Source: Cellulomonas sp. Root485
GTDB lineage: Bacteria; Actinomycetota; Actinomycetes; Actinomycetales; Cellulomonadaceae
DNA length: 64,000 bases
Direction of reading: 5' to 3'
NCBI RefSeq assembly: GCF_001426705.1
Contig: NZ_LMFC01000003.1
Location: forward strand, 636,841-700,840
The translations under genes and the position numbers were made by a program. Below are positions 50,900 to 59,410 of the stretch, piece after piece (position 1 is the first letter of the stretch; the number at the start of each line of letters is the position of its first letter). Under the pieces are notes generated by a model. That model did not search any database, was not told the origin of the DNA, and saw only the letters and a list, made by a program, of their open reading frames with translations.

Positions 50900-51679
50900 A
50901 TGGTCGACGAGTGGCGGGTCGGTGAGCTGGCCGACGTCTCCGGCCTGACCGTCCGGACCCTGCACCACTACGACGACATCGGGCTCCTGACGCCCGACCG
51001 CACCCCCGCGGGCCATCGCGTCTACCGGCGCGAGCAGGTGGAGCGGCTGTACCGGATCAGTGTGCTGCGGCGGTTCGGGACGTCGCTCGAGGACATCGGG
51101 GCCGCGCTCGACGACCCGACCTGGACCCTCGACGGCGCCCTGCGCACCCACCTCGCCACGCTGGAGGACCAGGTGCTGCGGATGGAGCGCGTGCTGCACC
51201 GGCTCGGCGACGTCCCCGCGGCGGGGCCCGCCGACGAGGACGTGTGCCGGCGCCTCCTCGCCGTCCTGGAGGACACCACGGTCGCCGCCACCGAGCCGCT
51301 GCGCCGGATCGCCGTCCTGGTCTACGCCGACCTGGAGGCGGCCCGCCAGCACCTGGTGGACGTGTTCGGGCTGGAGCCCGGGCCGCTGCGCCGGGACGAC
51401 GCCGGCACCGTCGTGCACGCCGAGGTCCGCACCGCCGACGGGGTCGTCATGCTCCACCGCGTCGCTCCGGAGTGGGGGCTCGCGTCCCCGGCGACCCTCG
51501 GCGCGGCGACCGGCATGCTCGTGGTCACCGTCCAGGACGTCGACGCCCACCACGCCGCCGTCGTCGCACGCGGGGGCACCGTGACGTTCCCGCCCGCCGA
51601 CCAGTCCTACGGCGTGCGGGAGTACGGCGCGCTCGGGCCCGAGGGTGAGCCCTGGTCGTTCTGGTCGCCGCTGCCCTGA
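50900..51679 (+). CDS. MerR-family regulator fused to a VOC domain
   Basis: 259 residues. Residues 1-70 are a MerR helix-turn-helix (WRVGELADVSGLTVRTLHHYDDIGLL, then HRVYRREQVERLYRI). A coiled-coil region spans about 80-115. From about 128 the protein is a VOC domain (AVLVYADLEAARQHLVDVFGLEPG ... VTFPPADQSYGVREYGALGPEG). A VOC effector domain fits sensing of a compound also handled by the VOC protein encoded upstream. ATG three bases after the upstream stop. Autoregulated through the 19-base-spacer promoter. It overlaps the convergent DinB gene by 73 bases. Confidence 0.88.
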   Translation: MVDEWRVGELADVSGLTVRTLHHYDDIGLLTPDRTPAGHRVYRREQVERLYRISVLRRFGTSLEDIGAALDDPTWTLDGALRTHLATLEDQVLRMERVLHRLGDVPAAGPADEDVCRRLLAVLEDTTVAATEPLRRIAVLVYADLEAARQHLVDVFGLEPGPLRRDDAGTVVHAEVRTADGVVMLHRVAPEWGLASPATLGAATGMLVVTVQDVDAHHAAVVARGGTVTFPPADQSYGVREYGALGPEGEPWSFWSPLP

Positions 51680-52443
51680 GCCTCGAGCACGGCCAGGTCA
51701 CGCTCGGCGTACCGGCGGTGCTCCCACTCCTCGTTGAGCACCACCCGCAGGCACTGGCGCACGGTGAACGAGTCGCCCTCGTCGGGCCAGCCCGGACCGA
51801 CCAACGGAGCGCCCCGGACGTCGAGCTGCTCGTCGGTCAGGCCGTCGACCACCGTGCGCACCAACGCCATCGCGGCCAGCCGCAGCGCCAGCGCCTCGTC
51901 GAGCGACGGTCGCGCGTCACGGTCGCGCGGGACACCCGGGCGCGGGCGCATCTCGTCCCACGGCAGGGACAGCGGGTGCCACGGCGTGGGGTCGCCCAGC
52001 ACCGCACGGCCCACCCAGGACTGGGACGCGAACGCCAGGTGACGCAGCGTCTCGATGAAGGACCACTCCTCGGCGACCGACTCGTGCAGCCGCTCGGGCG
52101 GCAGCCGCCGGGCGCGCTCCACCGTCGTCGCCCACAGCCGCTCGTTCAGGTCCCACGCGTGCCGGAACCCGTCGGCGGTGGTCGGCCGGAACAGGGGCCG
52201 GTCGGGGTACCGGCGGTCGAGCTCGGCCTCGATCAGCGGGGCGACGTCGACGCCGTTGATGACGAGGTCCTCGATCTCCCCGTCGATGGTGGAGTGCGTG
52301 ATCTCGACGCCGCGCATCACCACCTGGTGGAACCCGACGGCCCGGAACGTGGCGCCGGTCAGGTCCACCATCGTGAAACGGGCGTCGTGCAGGTCGGCGT
52401 TCTCGAACCGGGTACCGCGCAGGTCGGCCAGGTCGTCGCTCAT
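51607..52443 (-). CDS. Pentapeptide-like + DinB/DUF664 protein
   Basis: 278 residues. The N-terminus (DLRGTRFENADLHDARFTMVDLTG, read in pieces) is a short pentapeptide-repeat stretch. From about 90 the DinB/mycothiol-dependent fold appears (LRHLAFASQSWVGRAVLGD, then the closing HRRYAERDLAVLE helix). The DinB family coordinates a metal through three His residues and includes thiol-dependent enzymes. ATG at 52443 with TACCGT six bases upstream. The last 24 codons are Gly/Ser/Pro-rich and overlap the MerR gene. Confidence 0.82.
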   Translation of the reverse strand: MSDDLADLRGTRFENADLHDARFTMVDLTGATFRAVGFHQVVMRGVEITHSTIDGEIEDLVINGVDVAPLIEAELDRRYPDRPLFRPTTADGFRHAWDLNERLWATTVERARRLPPERLHESVAEEWSFIETLRHLAFASQSWVGRAVLGDPTPWHPLSLPWDEMRPRPGVPRDRDARPSLDEALALRLAAMALVRTVVDGLTDEQLDVRGAPLVGPGWPDEGDSFTVRQCLRVVLNEEWEHRRYAERDLAVLEAQGSGDQNDQGSPSGPSAPYSRTP

Positions 52444-52449
52444 CGGCCC

Positions 52450-52455
52450 ACGGTA
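52450..52455 (-). promoter_or_regulatory. -10 element TACCGT, probable leaderless start
   Basis: TACCGT on the minus strand lies six bases before the ATG at 52443; no ribosome-binding site. Confidence 0.5.
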
Positions 52456-52494
52456 GGACCCACGTCCGACACCCGCGTGTGCTCGGATGGGCCT

Positions 52495-53508
52495 GTGAGC
52501 GACGACTTCCACGACCCCGAGCTGATCTCCACCGGACGGCTGCCCCGGGAGGAGCTGGTGGTGCAGCTCATGCAGGACGCGTACGACCGGTACGTGACGG
52601 TCGACACCGGCGCTGTCGCGGACTACATCCCGGCACTGGCCGACGCCGACCCGGCGCTCTTCGGCCTGAGCATCGTCTCGGTCACGGGCGCCTCCCACAG
52701 CGTCGGCGACGCCCTGCACGAGTTCTCCATCCAGTCGGTGTCCAAGGCGTTCGTGTTCGCGCTGGTCTGCGACGCCCTCGGTCCGGAGGAGGTGCTCGGG
52801 AAGGTCGGGGTGAACAACACCGGCCTCCCGTTCAACTCCGTGATGGCGCTCGAGCTCAACGGTGGCAGCCCGATGAACCCGCTGGTCAACGCCGGTGCGC
52901 TGGCCACCACGAGCCTCGTCCCGGGCGCGACCGCCGAGGACAAGTGGGCGTTCGTGCAGGCCGGCCTGTCCGCGTTCGCGGGCCGACCGCTGACGCTCGA
53001 CGACGACGTGTACGCCTCCGAGGCGGCCCACAACCGCCGCAACCAGGCCATCGCCCGCCTGCTGGAGTCCTACGGCCGCATCGCCCACGACCCGCTGGAG
53101 ACCACCGACGTCTACACGCGGCAGTGCTCCCTGCTGGTGTCCGCGACCGACCTGGCCGTCATGGGCGCCACCCTCGCCGACGGCGGCGTCAACCCCGTCA
53201 CCGGCGAGCGCGTCGTCGACCCGTCCGTGTGCCGCTACGTGCTCGCCGCCCTGGCCACCAGCGGCCTCTACGAACGCTCCGGCGAGTGGCTGTTCAGCAT
53301 CGGCCTGCCCGGCAAGAGCGGGGTGTCGGGCGGCATCGTGACCATCGCCCCCGGCAAGGGGAGCCTGAGCACCTTCTCCCCGCGGCTCGACGCGGCCGGC
53401 AACAGCGTCCGCGGCGGCCTGGCGACCCGCTACCTGTCGGGCGCCCTCGGCCTGAACCTGTTCGCGTCGCGCGCCGAGGTCGAGCCCGGCGGGGACGCGC
53501 AGATGTGA
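52495..53508 (+). CDS. glsA: Glutaminase A
   Basis: A 337-residue serine-type glutaminase that hydrolyses glutamine to glutamate and ammonia. The beta-lactamase-like SxxK catalytic motif is SVSK (in FSIQSVSKAFVFALV, about residue 81). Family blocks GVNNTGLPFNSVMALE, NPLVNAGALATTSL and GIVTIAPGKGSLSTFSPRLD are all present, with the Tyr of LYERSGEW. Cytoplasmic. GTG at 52495. Divergent from the DinB gene with a 51-base gap. Confidence 0.93.
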   Translation: MSDDFHDPELISTGRLPREELVVQLMQDAYDRYVTVDTGAVADYIPALADADPALFGLSIVSVTGASHSVGDALHEFSIQSVSKAFVFALVCDALGPEEVLGKVGVNNTGLPFNSVMALELNGGSPMNPLVNAGALATTSLVPGATAEDKWAFVQAGLSAFAGRPLTLDDDVYASEAAHNRRNQAIARLLESYGRIAHDPLETTDVYTRQCSLLVSATDLAVMGATLADGGVNPVTGERVVDPSVCRYVLAALATSGLYERSGEWLFSIGLPGKSGVSGGIVTIAPGKGSLSTFSPRLDAAGNSVRGGLATRYLSGALGLNLFASRAEVEPGGDAQM

Positions 53509-53629
53509 GGACGAAGCAGGGGCGACTCGGACAGTCGCTCATGCGTGGCGCGTGCCGTGCCGATCCTCTGGTTGCGTCCGACGACCACAGATCGGGCACC
53601 CACCACGCGACGTGAGGAGCTCGTCAGCC

Positions 53630-54382
53630 ATGACTGCTTCGCCGAAGCGGCACCGACACCGTGCCGAGCCGCTGTCGCGGCGCGCGCCCTCGTGGCCCCG
53701 GTCGCGCACCATCTCCCCCCTCGTGAGCATCGGGATCGTCGCCGTCGCGGTGCTGACCAGTGCGAGCGCCAGCTCGGCTCCGCGCACCGGCAGCGCCGAG
53801 CCGGCCCAGCAGGCACCCACGGCGGCCCTGCTCCCGGCGGCCACCGCCGTGAGCGCTCCGTCGGACGCGACGTGGACCGCCCCCGACGCCGACCTCCCGT
53901 GGCTGGGCCCGGCGATCGACGCCGAGCTGGCACGCATCGCCGCGGAGCGCGCCGAGGCGGAGCGGGTCGCTGCCGAGGCTGCGCAGGCCGCGGCGGACGC
54001 GGCGGCGCAGGCAGCGGCGGAGCACGAGGCGGCCGTACGGAAGGCCACACGGGAAGCGGCGCGTCGTCCGGGTGCGGTGCCGTCGAGCGTCCCCGTCGGC
54101 GACGTCAAGGAGTACGCGGCGTCGTTGGTGGCCGCGGACCAGTGGGGCTGCCTCGACGCGCTCTTCCAGCGCGAGTCCGGCTGGAACCCGGCAGCGATGA
54201 ACAAGTCGTCGGGAGCGTTCGGCATCCCGCAGGCGCTGCCCGGCTCCAAGATGGCCTCCGCCGGCGCGGACTGGCAGACCAACCCGCTCACGCAGGTGCG
54301 CTGGGGCGTCTCCTACATCAACGGGCGGTACGGCTCACCGTGCGGGGCGTGGGCGCACTCGGAGTCCCACGGCTGGTACTAG
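53630..54382 (+). CDS. Secreted SLT-like (transglycosylase-fold) cell-wall protein
   Basis: A 250-residue exported protein. One hydrophobic segment near residues 28-48 serves as signal or anchor. A long Ala/Glu coiled coil follows (about 105-150, AELARIAAERAEAERVAAEA and so on). The C-terminal domain carries LFQRESGWNPAAMNKSSGAFG IPQALPGSKMASAG, read in two pieces, with the catalytic Glu in ESGW, then WGVSYINGRYGSPCGAWAH. Similar proteins cleave or bind peptidoglycan. ATG at 53630 with GAGGAG upstream. The 121-base leader is too short for a c-di-AMP riboswitch. Confidence 0.85.
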   Translation: MTASPKRHRHRAEPLSRRAPSWPRSRTISPLVSIGIVAVAVLTSASASSAPRTGSAEPAQQAPTAALLPAATAVSAPSDATWTAPDADLPWLGPAIDAELARIAAERAEAERVAAEAAQAAADAAAQAAAEHEAAVRKATREAARRPGAVPSSVPVGDVKEYAASLVAADQWGCLDALFQRESGWNPAAMNKSSGAFGIPQALPGSKMASAGADWQTNPLTQVRWGVSYINGRYGSPCGAWAHSESHGWY

Positions 54383-54452
54383 AGACTGCTCCTGTCGGGG
54401 CTTACGCTCGTACGATCCGCCGCAGCCCGCGACGCTACCCACGGGAGCACCC

Positions 54453-54959
54453 GTGACCGACACCCTCGACCGGCCCGTCCTCGACCTGGACGACGACGTC
54501 CGCGAGCGCCCCGTCGTGACCCGACGCCCGACCCACGCGCCGGCGCCCGCGTACCAGCCGCTCTCCGCGACGGTCCGCTACCCCCTCGGTCCCGTGCCCG
54601 ACCTCGAGGACGCCGTCCCGGAGTCCGTGCCGGTACGCACCCGCCGACGGTCGCCGTGGCCCCGGCTCCGGCTCGGCCGCATCAGCGTGCGGCTCCGGCC
54701 GTCGACCTGGCCCCGCTCCCGCGTCGCGGCGGGCCTGCTCGCGATCTTCCTCGGCGCCTTCGGGCTGCACCGCATGTACCTCGGCTACTGGCGCCGCGGC
54801 CTGACGATGCTGGCGATCACGGTGGTCGGCGGCTTCTTCACGCTCGGTCTGGCCGCGCTCGCCATGGGTCTGTGGGGGTTCGCCGAGGGCCTGCTGATCC
54901 TGTCCGTGCACCGCGGCCGGTACGCGCGCGACGCCCACGGCAAGCAGCTGCGCGGCTGA
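54453..54959 (+). CDS. TM2-domain membrane protein
   Basis: 168 residues: a charged, disordered cytoplasmic N-terminal region (1-90, rich in Arg/Pro/Asp), then the TM2 domain with two helices (VAAGLLAIFLGAFGLHRMYLG and AITVVGGFFTLGLAALAMGLW) and the conserved G..HRMYLG..RRG turn. The function is unknown. GTG at 54453 with GGAG before it. Convergent with the YrdC-like gene three bases later. Confidence 0.87.
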   Translation: MTDTLDRPVLDLDDDVRERPVVTRRPTHAPAPAYQPLSATVRYPLGPVPDLEDAVPESVPVRTRRRSPWPRLRLGRISVRLRPSTWPRSRVAAGLLAIFLGAFGLHRMYLGYWRRGLTMLAITVVGGFFTLGLAALAMGLWGFAEGLLILSVHRGRYARDAHGKQLRG

Positions 54960-54962
54960 CCC

Positions 54963-55787
54963 TCAGCCCGCTGCCGCGCCGACGAGGTCGTAGGTGCGGG
55001 GGACGAGACGGGTCGTCGCGCGGGGGCTGACGGTCAGGCCGAGGCCGAGCTCGCGGAGCACCGCGACCACGCCGGTGACGTGCAGGGATCCGTGCCGCTC
55101 CAGCACCAGGTGCACGCGCCCGTTCGACCGCTCGGCGTGGTGCAGCCCGAGGATCGTCGTCGACACGGTGGTGTGCAGCGGGAAGCGGTTGCGGGCGACC
55201 TCGTCGTCGGCGTGCTCCAGGATCACCAGGTCCGCGCCGCCCAGCCCGGCGCGCAGCCCGTCGACCTGCCAGTGCGCGGGGGCGTCGAGGCCGCCCGTGA
55301 CGTGCCGGGACCGGTTGGCCGACGAGATCGCGAGCGGCTCGCCGCCGACGGCCGCGGACGCGGCGGCGAGGAACGTCTGCGACGGGCACGCGTCTCCCGG
55401 CACGATGACCTGCGTCGTCGTCGTGTCCCCGTCCGTCGCCGTCAGGCCCGCCGGGACATGACCGGCGGCGGGACCGCGGAACCCGAACGGGCCCAGCGCG
55501 GTGAACGCGTCGACGACGTCCCGCACCAACGCCGGGGACACCCCGGGCGGCAGCGCGGAGAGGTCGAACGCGTCCAGGACGTGGCCGGCCGGTGCGGTGA
55601 CGCTGCCCGTCTGGTCGAGCGGCCGGCCCTTGAGCGCGTTGACCTGCCGGACGTCGACACCGCGGGACGTCAGCGCGTAGATGCCGGCGAAGCCGTGCGC
55701 GACGGGCGTGCCGGCGGCGAGCAGGGCGGCTGCGGCGAGCGCGTCGGCGGGACGGTCGAGGACGAGGCGCGCTGGGGCGTCGGACAT
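54963..55787 (-). CDS. YrdC/Sua5-like protein
   Basis: A 274-residue protein with a YrdC-type fold. KGRPLDQTGSV resembles the threonylcarbamoyl-AMP-binding Lys/Arg segment, and SSANRSRHVTGG resembles the conserved SxNxSG loop. Its divergence, and the lack of a clear Sua5 C-terminal domain, make tRNA t6A synthesis uncertain; it may be a paralogue with another ATP- or carbamoyl-using role. ATG at 55787 with GGAGG upstream. Divergent from the ECF41 unit. Confidence 0.7.
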   Translation of the reverse strand: MSDAPARLVLDRPADALAAAALLAAGTPVAHGFAGIYALTSRGVDVRQVNALKGRPLDQTGSVTAPAGHVLDAFDLSALPPGVSPALVRDVVDAFTALGPFGFRGPAAGHVPAGLTATDGDTTTTQVIVPGDACPSQTFLAAASAAVGGEPLAISSANRSRHVTGGLDAPAHWQVDGLRAGLGGADLVILEHADDEVARNRFPLHTTVSTTILGLHHAERSNGRVHLVLERHGSLHVTGVVAVLRELGLGLTVSPRATTRLVPRTYDLVGAAAG

Positions 55788-55849
55788 GGTGGTTCCTCCC
55801 GGGGTCACCACCAAGGACTGCCGAGCCGGGCTCTGGATACGCCGCGCGG

Positions 55850-55876
55850 TGTCACAGAACCTCCTCGACCGGTGTC
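55850..55876 (+). promoter_or_regulatory. ECF41-type promoter
   Basis: TGTCACA (55850-55856), a 16-base spacer and TGTC (55873-55876). The published ECF41 motif is TGTCACA with CGTC at -10, so only one base differs. It lies 31 bases before the CMD-family gene. Confidence 0.7.
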
Positions 55877-55907
55877 TTGTGCTCGACACCGTTCACCAGG
55901 AGGAGAC

Positions 55908-56498
55908 ATGACCAGCACCCCCCGCGTCCCGGCGCTCGAGATCACCGGCCTGTACGGGACCGTCGTGAAGACGTTCAGCAAGAAGATGTTCGGCAAGGTG
56001 CCGGAGTCGCTCGGCGTGCTGTGGCACAGCCCCGCCGTCCTGAAGTTCTCCGTGGGCCTGGGCCAGAAGTCGTCGAGATGGCACGAGTGCGACGAGGACC
56101 TGAAGTCCTACGCGCACATGGCCGCGGCCTCCCTCATCGGCTGCTCGTGGTGCCTGGACCTCGGCTACTTCCAGGCGCACAACGAGGGGCTCGACCTCAC
56201 CAAGGCCCGCGAGGTGCCGCGGTGGCGGGAGTCCGACGTGTTCACCCCGCTGGAGCGGGACGTCCTGGAGTACGCGGAGGCGATGTCGCAGACGCCCCCG
56301 ACCGTCACCGACGCGCTCTCGGCCCGCCTGCTGGACCAGCTCGGTGCGCCGGCGCTGGTCGAGCTGACGTCCTGGGTGGCCCTGGCGAACCTGTACGCGC
56401 GGACGAACTTCGCCCTCGGCATCGAGTCCGAGGGGTTCGCGGCGTCGTGCGGCCTGCCGCCGCTGTCGCAGCCGAGCCGCGTAGCGTCGCAGGCATGA
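55908..56498 (+). CDS. Carboxymuconolactone-decarboxylase-family protein, ECF41 partner
   Basis: A 196-residue AhpD/CMD-fold protein. The redox CxxC site is C79-SW-C82 in LIGCSWCLDLGYFQAHNEG, with the downstream His that AhpD-like peroxidases use. Such proteins reduce peroxides or decarboxylate. GGAG lies upstream of ATG 55908. CMD proteins are the classical targets of ECF41 sigma factors, and the sigma gene overlaps its stop by four bases (ATGA). Confidence 0.9.
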   Translation: MTSTPRVPALEITGLYGTVVKTFSKKMFGKVPESLGVLWHSPAVLKFSVGLGQKSSRWHECDEDLKSYAHMAAASLIGCSWCLDLGYFQAHNEGLDLTKAREVPRWRESDVFTPLERDVLEYAEAMSQTPPTVTDALSARLLDQLGAPALVELTSWVALANLYARTNFALGIESEGFAASCGLPPLSQPSRVASQA

Positions 56499-57373
56499 CC
56501 GACGACCCGTTCGTCGCGCACCGCAGCCTGCTGTTCACGGTCGCCTACGAGATGCTCGGCTCCGCCGCCGACGCCGAGGACGTCGTGCAGGAGACGTGGC
56601 TGCGGTGGGCGGACCTGGGCGAGGACGGCCGTGCCGAGGTCCGCGACGGGCGGGCGTACCTGGTCCGGATCGTCACCCGGCAGTCGCTCAACCGGATGCG
56701 CACGCTGGCTCGTCGACGCGAGGACTACGTCGGGGAGTGGCTGCCCGAGCCGCTGCTGACCAGCCCCGACGTGGCCGACGACGTGGAGCTGGTGGACAGC
56801 GTCTCGTTCGCGATGCTCACCGTCCTGGAGACCCTCGACCCGACGGGCCGCGCGGTCTTCGTGCTGCGCGAGGTCTTCGACGTGCCGTACGACGAGATCG
56901 CGGAGGCGGTCGGCAAGTCGCCGGCCGCCGTGCGTCAGATCGCCCACCGCTCACGGGAGCACGTCGCCGCGCGGCGACCGCGTCAGCGGGTGAGCCGGGC
57001 CGAGCAGTCGGCGGTCGTCGAACGGTTCCTCGCGGCGGTCCGCGGCGGGGACCTGCAGGGTCTGCTCGACGTGCTCGCGCCGGACGTGGTCGTCGTGGCC
57101 GACGGCGGTGGGGTGGTGTCCGCCGCCCTGCACCCGATCGTCGGGTCCGACAAGGTCGCGGCGTTCCTCAGCGGGCTGGCCCGGCTGACCGTCGACTTCA
57201 CGACGACACCGATGTGGCTCAACGGTGCTCCGGCGGCGCGCGTCGACCTCGGCGGGGAGCTCAACACGGCGATGAGCCTGGTGGTCGAGGACGGCCGGAT
57301 CACGCGCATCTACGCCGTCCGCAACCCGCACAAGATGGCTCGGCTCGACGAGGAGACGACCCTCAGCCGGTGA
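56495..57373 (+). CDS. ECF41-type sigma factor (SigJ-like)
   Basis: 292 residues. Region 2 (FTVAYEMLGSAADAEDVVQETWLRW) and region 4 (LPDPTGRAVFVLREVFDVPY-like, then EIAEAVGKSPAAVRQIAHRSREHV) precede a SnoaL-like C-terminal domain of about 130 residues. Family marks are WLPEP at 82-86, the DGGG loop and NPHKM near the end, matching the ECF41 WLPEP and NPDKL motifs. The C-terminal domain controls sigma activity in place of an anti-sigma factor. Coupled to the CMD gene; both should be driven by the TGTCACA promoter. The inducing signal is unknown. Confidence 0.92.
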   Translation: MTDDPFVAHRSLLFTVAYEMLGSAADAEDVVQETWLRWADLGEDGRAEVRDGRAYLVRIVTRQSLNRMRTLARRREDYVGEWLPEPLLTSPDVADDVELVDSVSFAMLTVLETLDPTGRAVFVLREVFDVPYDEIAEAVGKSPAAVRQIAHRSREHVAARRPRQRVSRAEQSAVVERFLAAVRGGDLQGLLDVLAPDVVVVADGGGVVSAALHPIVGSDKVAAFLSGLARLTVDFTTTPMWLNGAPAARVDLGGELNTAMSLVVEDGRITRIYAVRNPHKMARLDEETTLSR

Positions 57374-57376
57374 ACC

Positions 57377-58648
57377 TCAGCCGGTTCCCTCTCCCGACCC
57401 CGGAGTCAGTTCGCTCTGCAGGGCGTTCAGGTCCGCGACCATCGCCTCGACGCGCACGCGCTCCGTCGCGGCTGCCGCCTCGGCGGCCTCGACCGCCGCG
57501 TACCGGACGGGCAGGGCCGCCTCGTCGCGGGCCAGCAGCGCAGCGGCGGCGGCGAGCGTCTCGTCGGCGGGCGCCATCGGCAGGACCGTGCCGTCCCACC
57601 AGACCCACGACAGCTGCAGCCGCTGACGCTGCGACGCCGACATCGCGGCGACCTCGGCGACCTTGGCGTCGTACGACTCGCGATAGAACGTCACGTTCGC
57701 CTCGGCACCGCTGACCTCCGCGAGCTCGTCGGCGTTCGCGTACTCCTGGGCGACGAGAGCGTCGGACGCGGCGTCGACCGCGGCCCCCATCTCGTCGAGC
57801 ACCGCCAACCAGCCCGTGTGCACCGCGACCAGCGCGGCCCGGTCGGCGATGAAGCGGGCGTAGACGGCTTCGAGCTGCGGGTCCAGGCCGCCGGCGACCC
57901 ACACCTGCGTCCCGACGTACGCGAAGAGCTCCGTCGGCCGGCTCTCGGCATGACCCCCGACGGATCCGGCGATCTGCGCATGCACCTTGTCGTCGGCGGG
58001 GAGGGACGCCACCACGGTCTCGAGCAGCGCGGCCAGCCGGGTCTGCTCGGCGACGTCGAGGCGGTTCCAGGCCGCGTGCAGGGTCTCGTGCGCCACGGTC
58101 TCGACGACGAAGCCGTGCAGCCGCGGGTCCGCCGGTGCGTAGACGATGATCGCGTTGGTGTCGGCGCGGAAGCAGCCGACGGCGCCGGCGGTGCGCACGC
58201 TCGGGGACACGCCGGCGTCGCGGCACCGTCCGGCGAACGCCTCGGCACCGAGGAGCTCCGTGCGCGCCCCGAAGAGCAGCTCGCGTCCCTCGGCCGACAG
58301 GTGGGCGGCATCCGCGAGCGCGACCACGTCCGCGGCCGGCGGCGCGGCTGCGGGCTGCACCATCCCCGGCAACGCGGAGACGACCTCGTCGGGGAGGGCC
58401 GGTGCACCGCTCGTCCACCACCATGTCCCGGCGGCGACGACGGCGACCACGCCGACGACCAGCCCGAGCCGGCGCCGCCGACGCGGCACCGGGACGAAGA
58501 CGACGGACAGGTCCTGGCCGGGGCCGGCCCACTCGTCGACGACCCACGCGGGCGTGCGGCCGGTGGGCGAGCGCGGCAGGTCGTCGGGTGGGGGATACAC
58601 CTTGTGACCATCGGGCGACGGGGACCCGAACTGGAGCGGGCCCGTCAT
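57377..58648 (-). CDS. Membrane-anchored HExxH protein of unknown family
   Basis: A 423-residue protein: a short Pro-rich cytoplasmic N-terminus, one transmembrane helix at about 61-80 after an Arg run, then an extracellular domain. HETLH at 187-191 is a gluzincin-type zinc motif, with E240 (RPTELFAYVGTQVW) as a possible third ligand. The end (about 300-423) is a long alpha-helical, coiled-coil-like region. I do not recognise the family. It has no paired partner on its strand and is convergent with the ECF41 gene, three bases between stops. Confidence 0.78.
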   Translation of the reverse strand: MTGPLQFGSPSPDGHKVYPPPDDLPRSPTGRTPAWVVDEWAGPGQDLSVVFVPVPRRRRRLGLVVGVVAVVAAGTWWWTSGAPALPDEVVSALPGMVQPAAAPPAADVVALADAAHLSAEGRELLFGARTELLGAEAFAGRCRDAGVSPSVRTAGAVGCFRADTNAIIVYAPADPRLHGFVVETVAHETLHAAWNRLDVAEQTRLAALLETVVASLPADDKVHAQIAGSVGGHAESRPTELFAYVGTQVWVAGGLDPQLEAVYARFIADRAALVAVHTGWLAVLDEMGAAVDAASDALVAQEYANADELAEVSGAEANVTFYRESYDAKVAEVAAMSASQRQRLQLSWVWWDGTVLPMAPADETLAAAAALLARDEAALPVRYAAVEAAEAAAATERVRVEAMVADLNALQSELTPGSGEGTG

Positions 58649-58695
58649 GCCACGTGCGCCTCGAGCAGGGTCGACACCATCGGGCGAGTATCCCC

Positions 58696-59319
58696 TCAGT
58701 GCTGGGCCCCGACGGACATCACCTCCCAGGCGAACCCGTCCGGGTCCGTGAACGCACCGGCGTCGCCGACGATCGTGAGCCGGTGCGAGCCGGTGCCCTC
58801 GGGCGGCACGCCCGCGTCCTTGGCGAGCGCCTTGCGCTTCAGCAGCCCGAGCGTGACCGGGCCGGTCCCGGCGTCGAACTCGACGTACTTGCCGAAGCCC
58901 TTCGCGACCGTCAACCCGTGCTCGACGTAGAACCGCTTGCTGGCCCCGACGTCCTCGGCCCCGAGCAGCAGCACGACCTGGTCGAACGTCGTCGTGGCGG
59001 GACCGGTGTCCTTCTTGGCCGGGGTCACCACCTTCCAGATCGTGCCGTCCGGGGACTGCAGGACGCCGCCGACGCCCCACATCGACTTCTGGACGGGCTT
59101 GATCGTGGTCGCGCCCGCGGCGACGGCGTTGTCGAACACCGCGTGGACGTCGGCGGGCTGGGCCACGATCAGCGACAGGTGGAAGGCCCGGAAGCCGGTC
59201 GTCGGCTCGTCCGAGGCGCGCACCCGCACCGGGAGGTCCGGGCCGAAGGCGGCGGAGTGGAAGCGTTCGGCGGCCGCAGGGTCGGCCGCCCCGATGATCA
59301 GGGAGTCGATGGTTGTCAT
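58696..59319 (-). CDS. Two-module VOC protein
   Basis: A 207-residue protein with two glyoxalase-like modules (about 1-100 and 110-207). SLIIGAADPAAAERFHSAAFG opens the first; VVLLLGAEDVGASKRFYVEHGL opens the second, which ends FTDPDGFAWEVMSV. The substrate is unknown. ATG at 59319 with TAGCGT seven bases upstream. Divergent from the DHFR-like gene. Confidence 0.85.
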   Translation of the reverse strand: MTTIDSLIIGAADPAAAERFHSAAFGPDLPVRVRASDEPTTGFRAFHLSLIVAQPADVHAVFDNAVAAGATTIKPVQKSMWGVGGVLQSPDGTIWKVVTPAKKDTGPATTTFDQVVLLLGAEDVGASKRFYVEHGLTVAKGFGKYVEFDAGTGPVTLGLLKRKALAKDAGVPPEGTGSHRLTIVGDAGAFTDPDGFAWEVMSVGAQH

Positions 59320-59326
59320 GCCCACG

Positions 59327-59332
59327 ACGCTA
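59327..59332 (-). promoter_or_regulatory. -10 element TAGCGT, probable leaderless start
   Basis: TAGCGT on the minus strand lies seven bases before the ATG at 59319; no ribosome-binding site. Confidence 0.5.
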
Positions 59333-59410
59333 GGCGCGGCCCCGCCGCCGGGGCTTCTCGATTCCTGCTCGATCGGCGCACCCGCGGCGACGGTGGCATC
59401 GTGGATCGAC

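Noticed and set aside
53509-53629. c-di-AMP riboswitch before the SLT-like gene
   Set aside because: Leader too short and no matching structure seen.
57361-57386. Direct repeat CCTCAGCCGGT twice around the ECF41 stop
   Set aside because: Only 11 bases, at the meeting of two convergent stops; likely chance.
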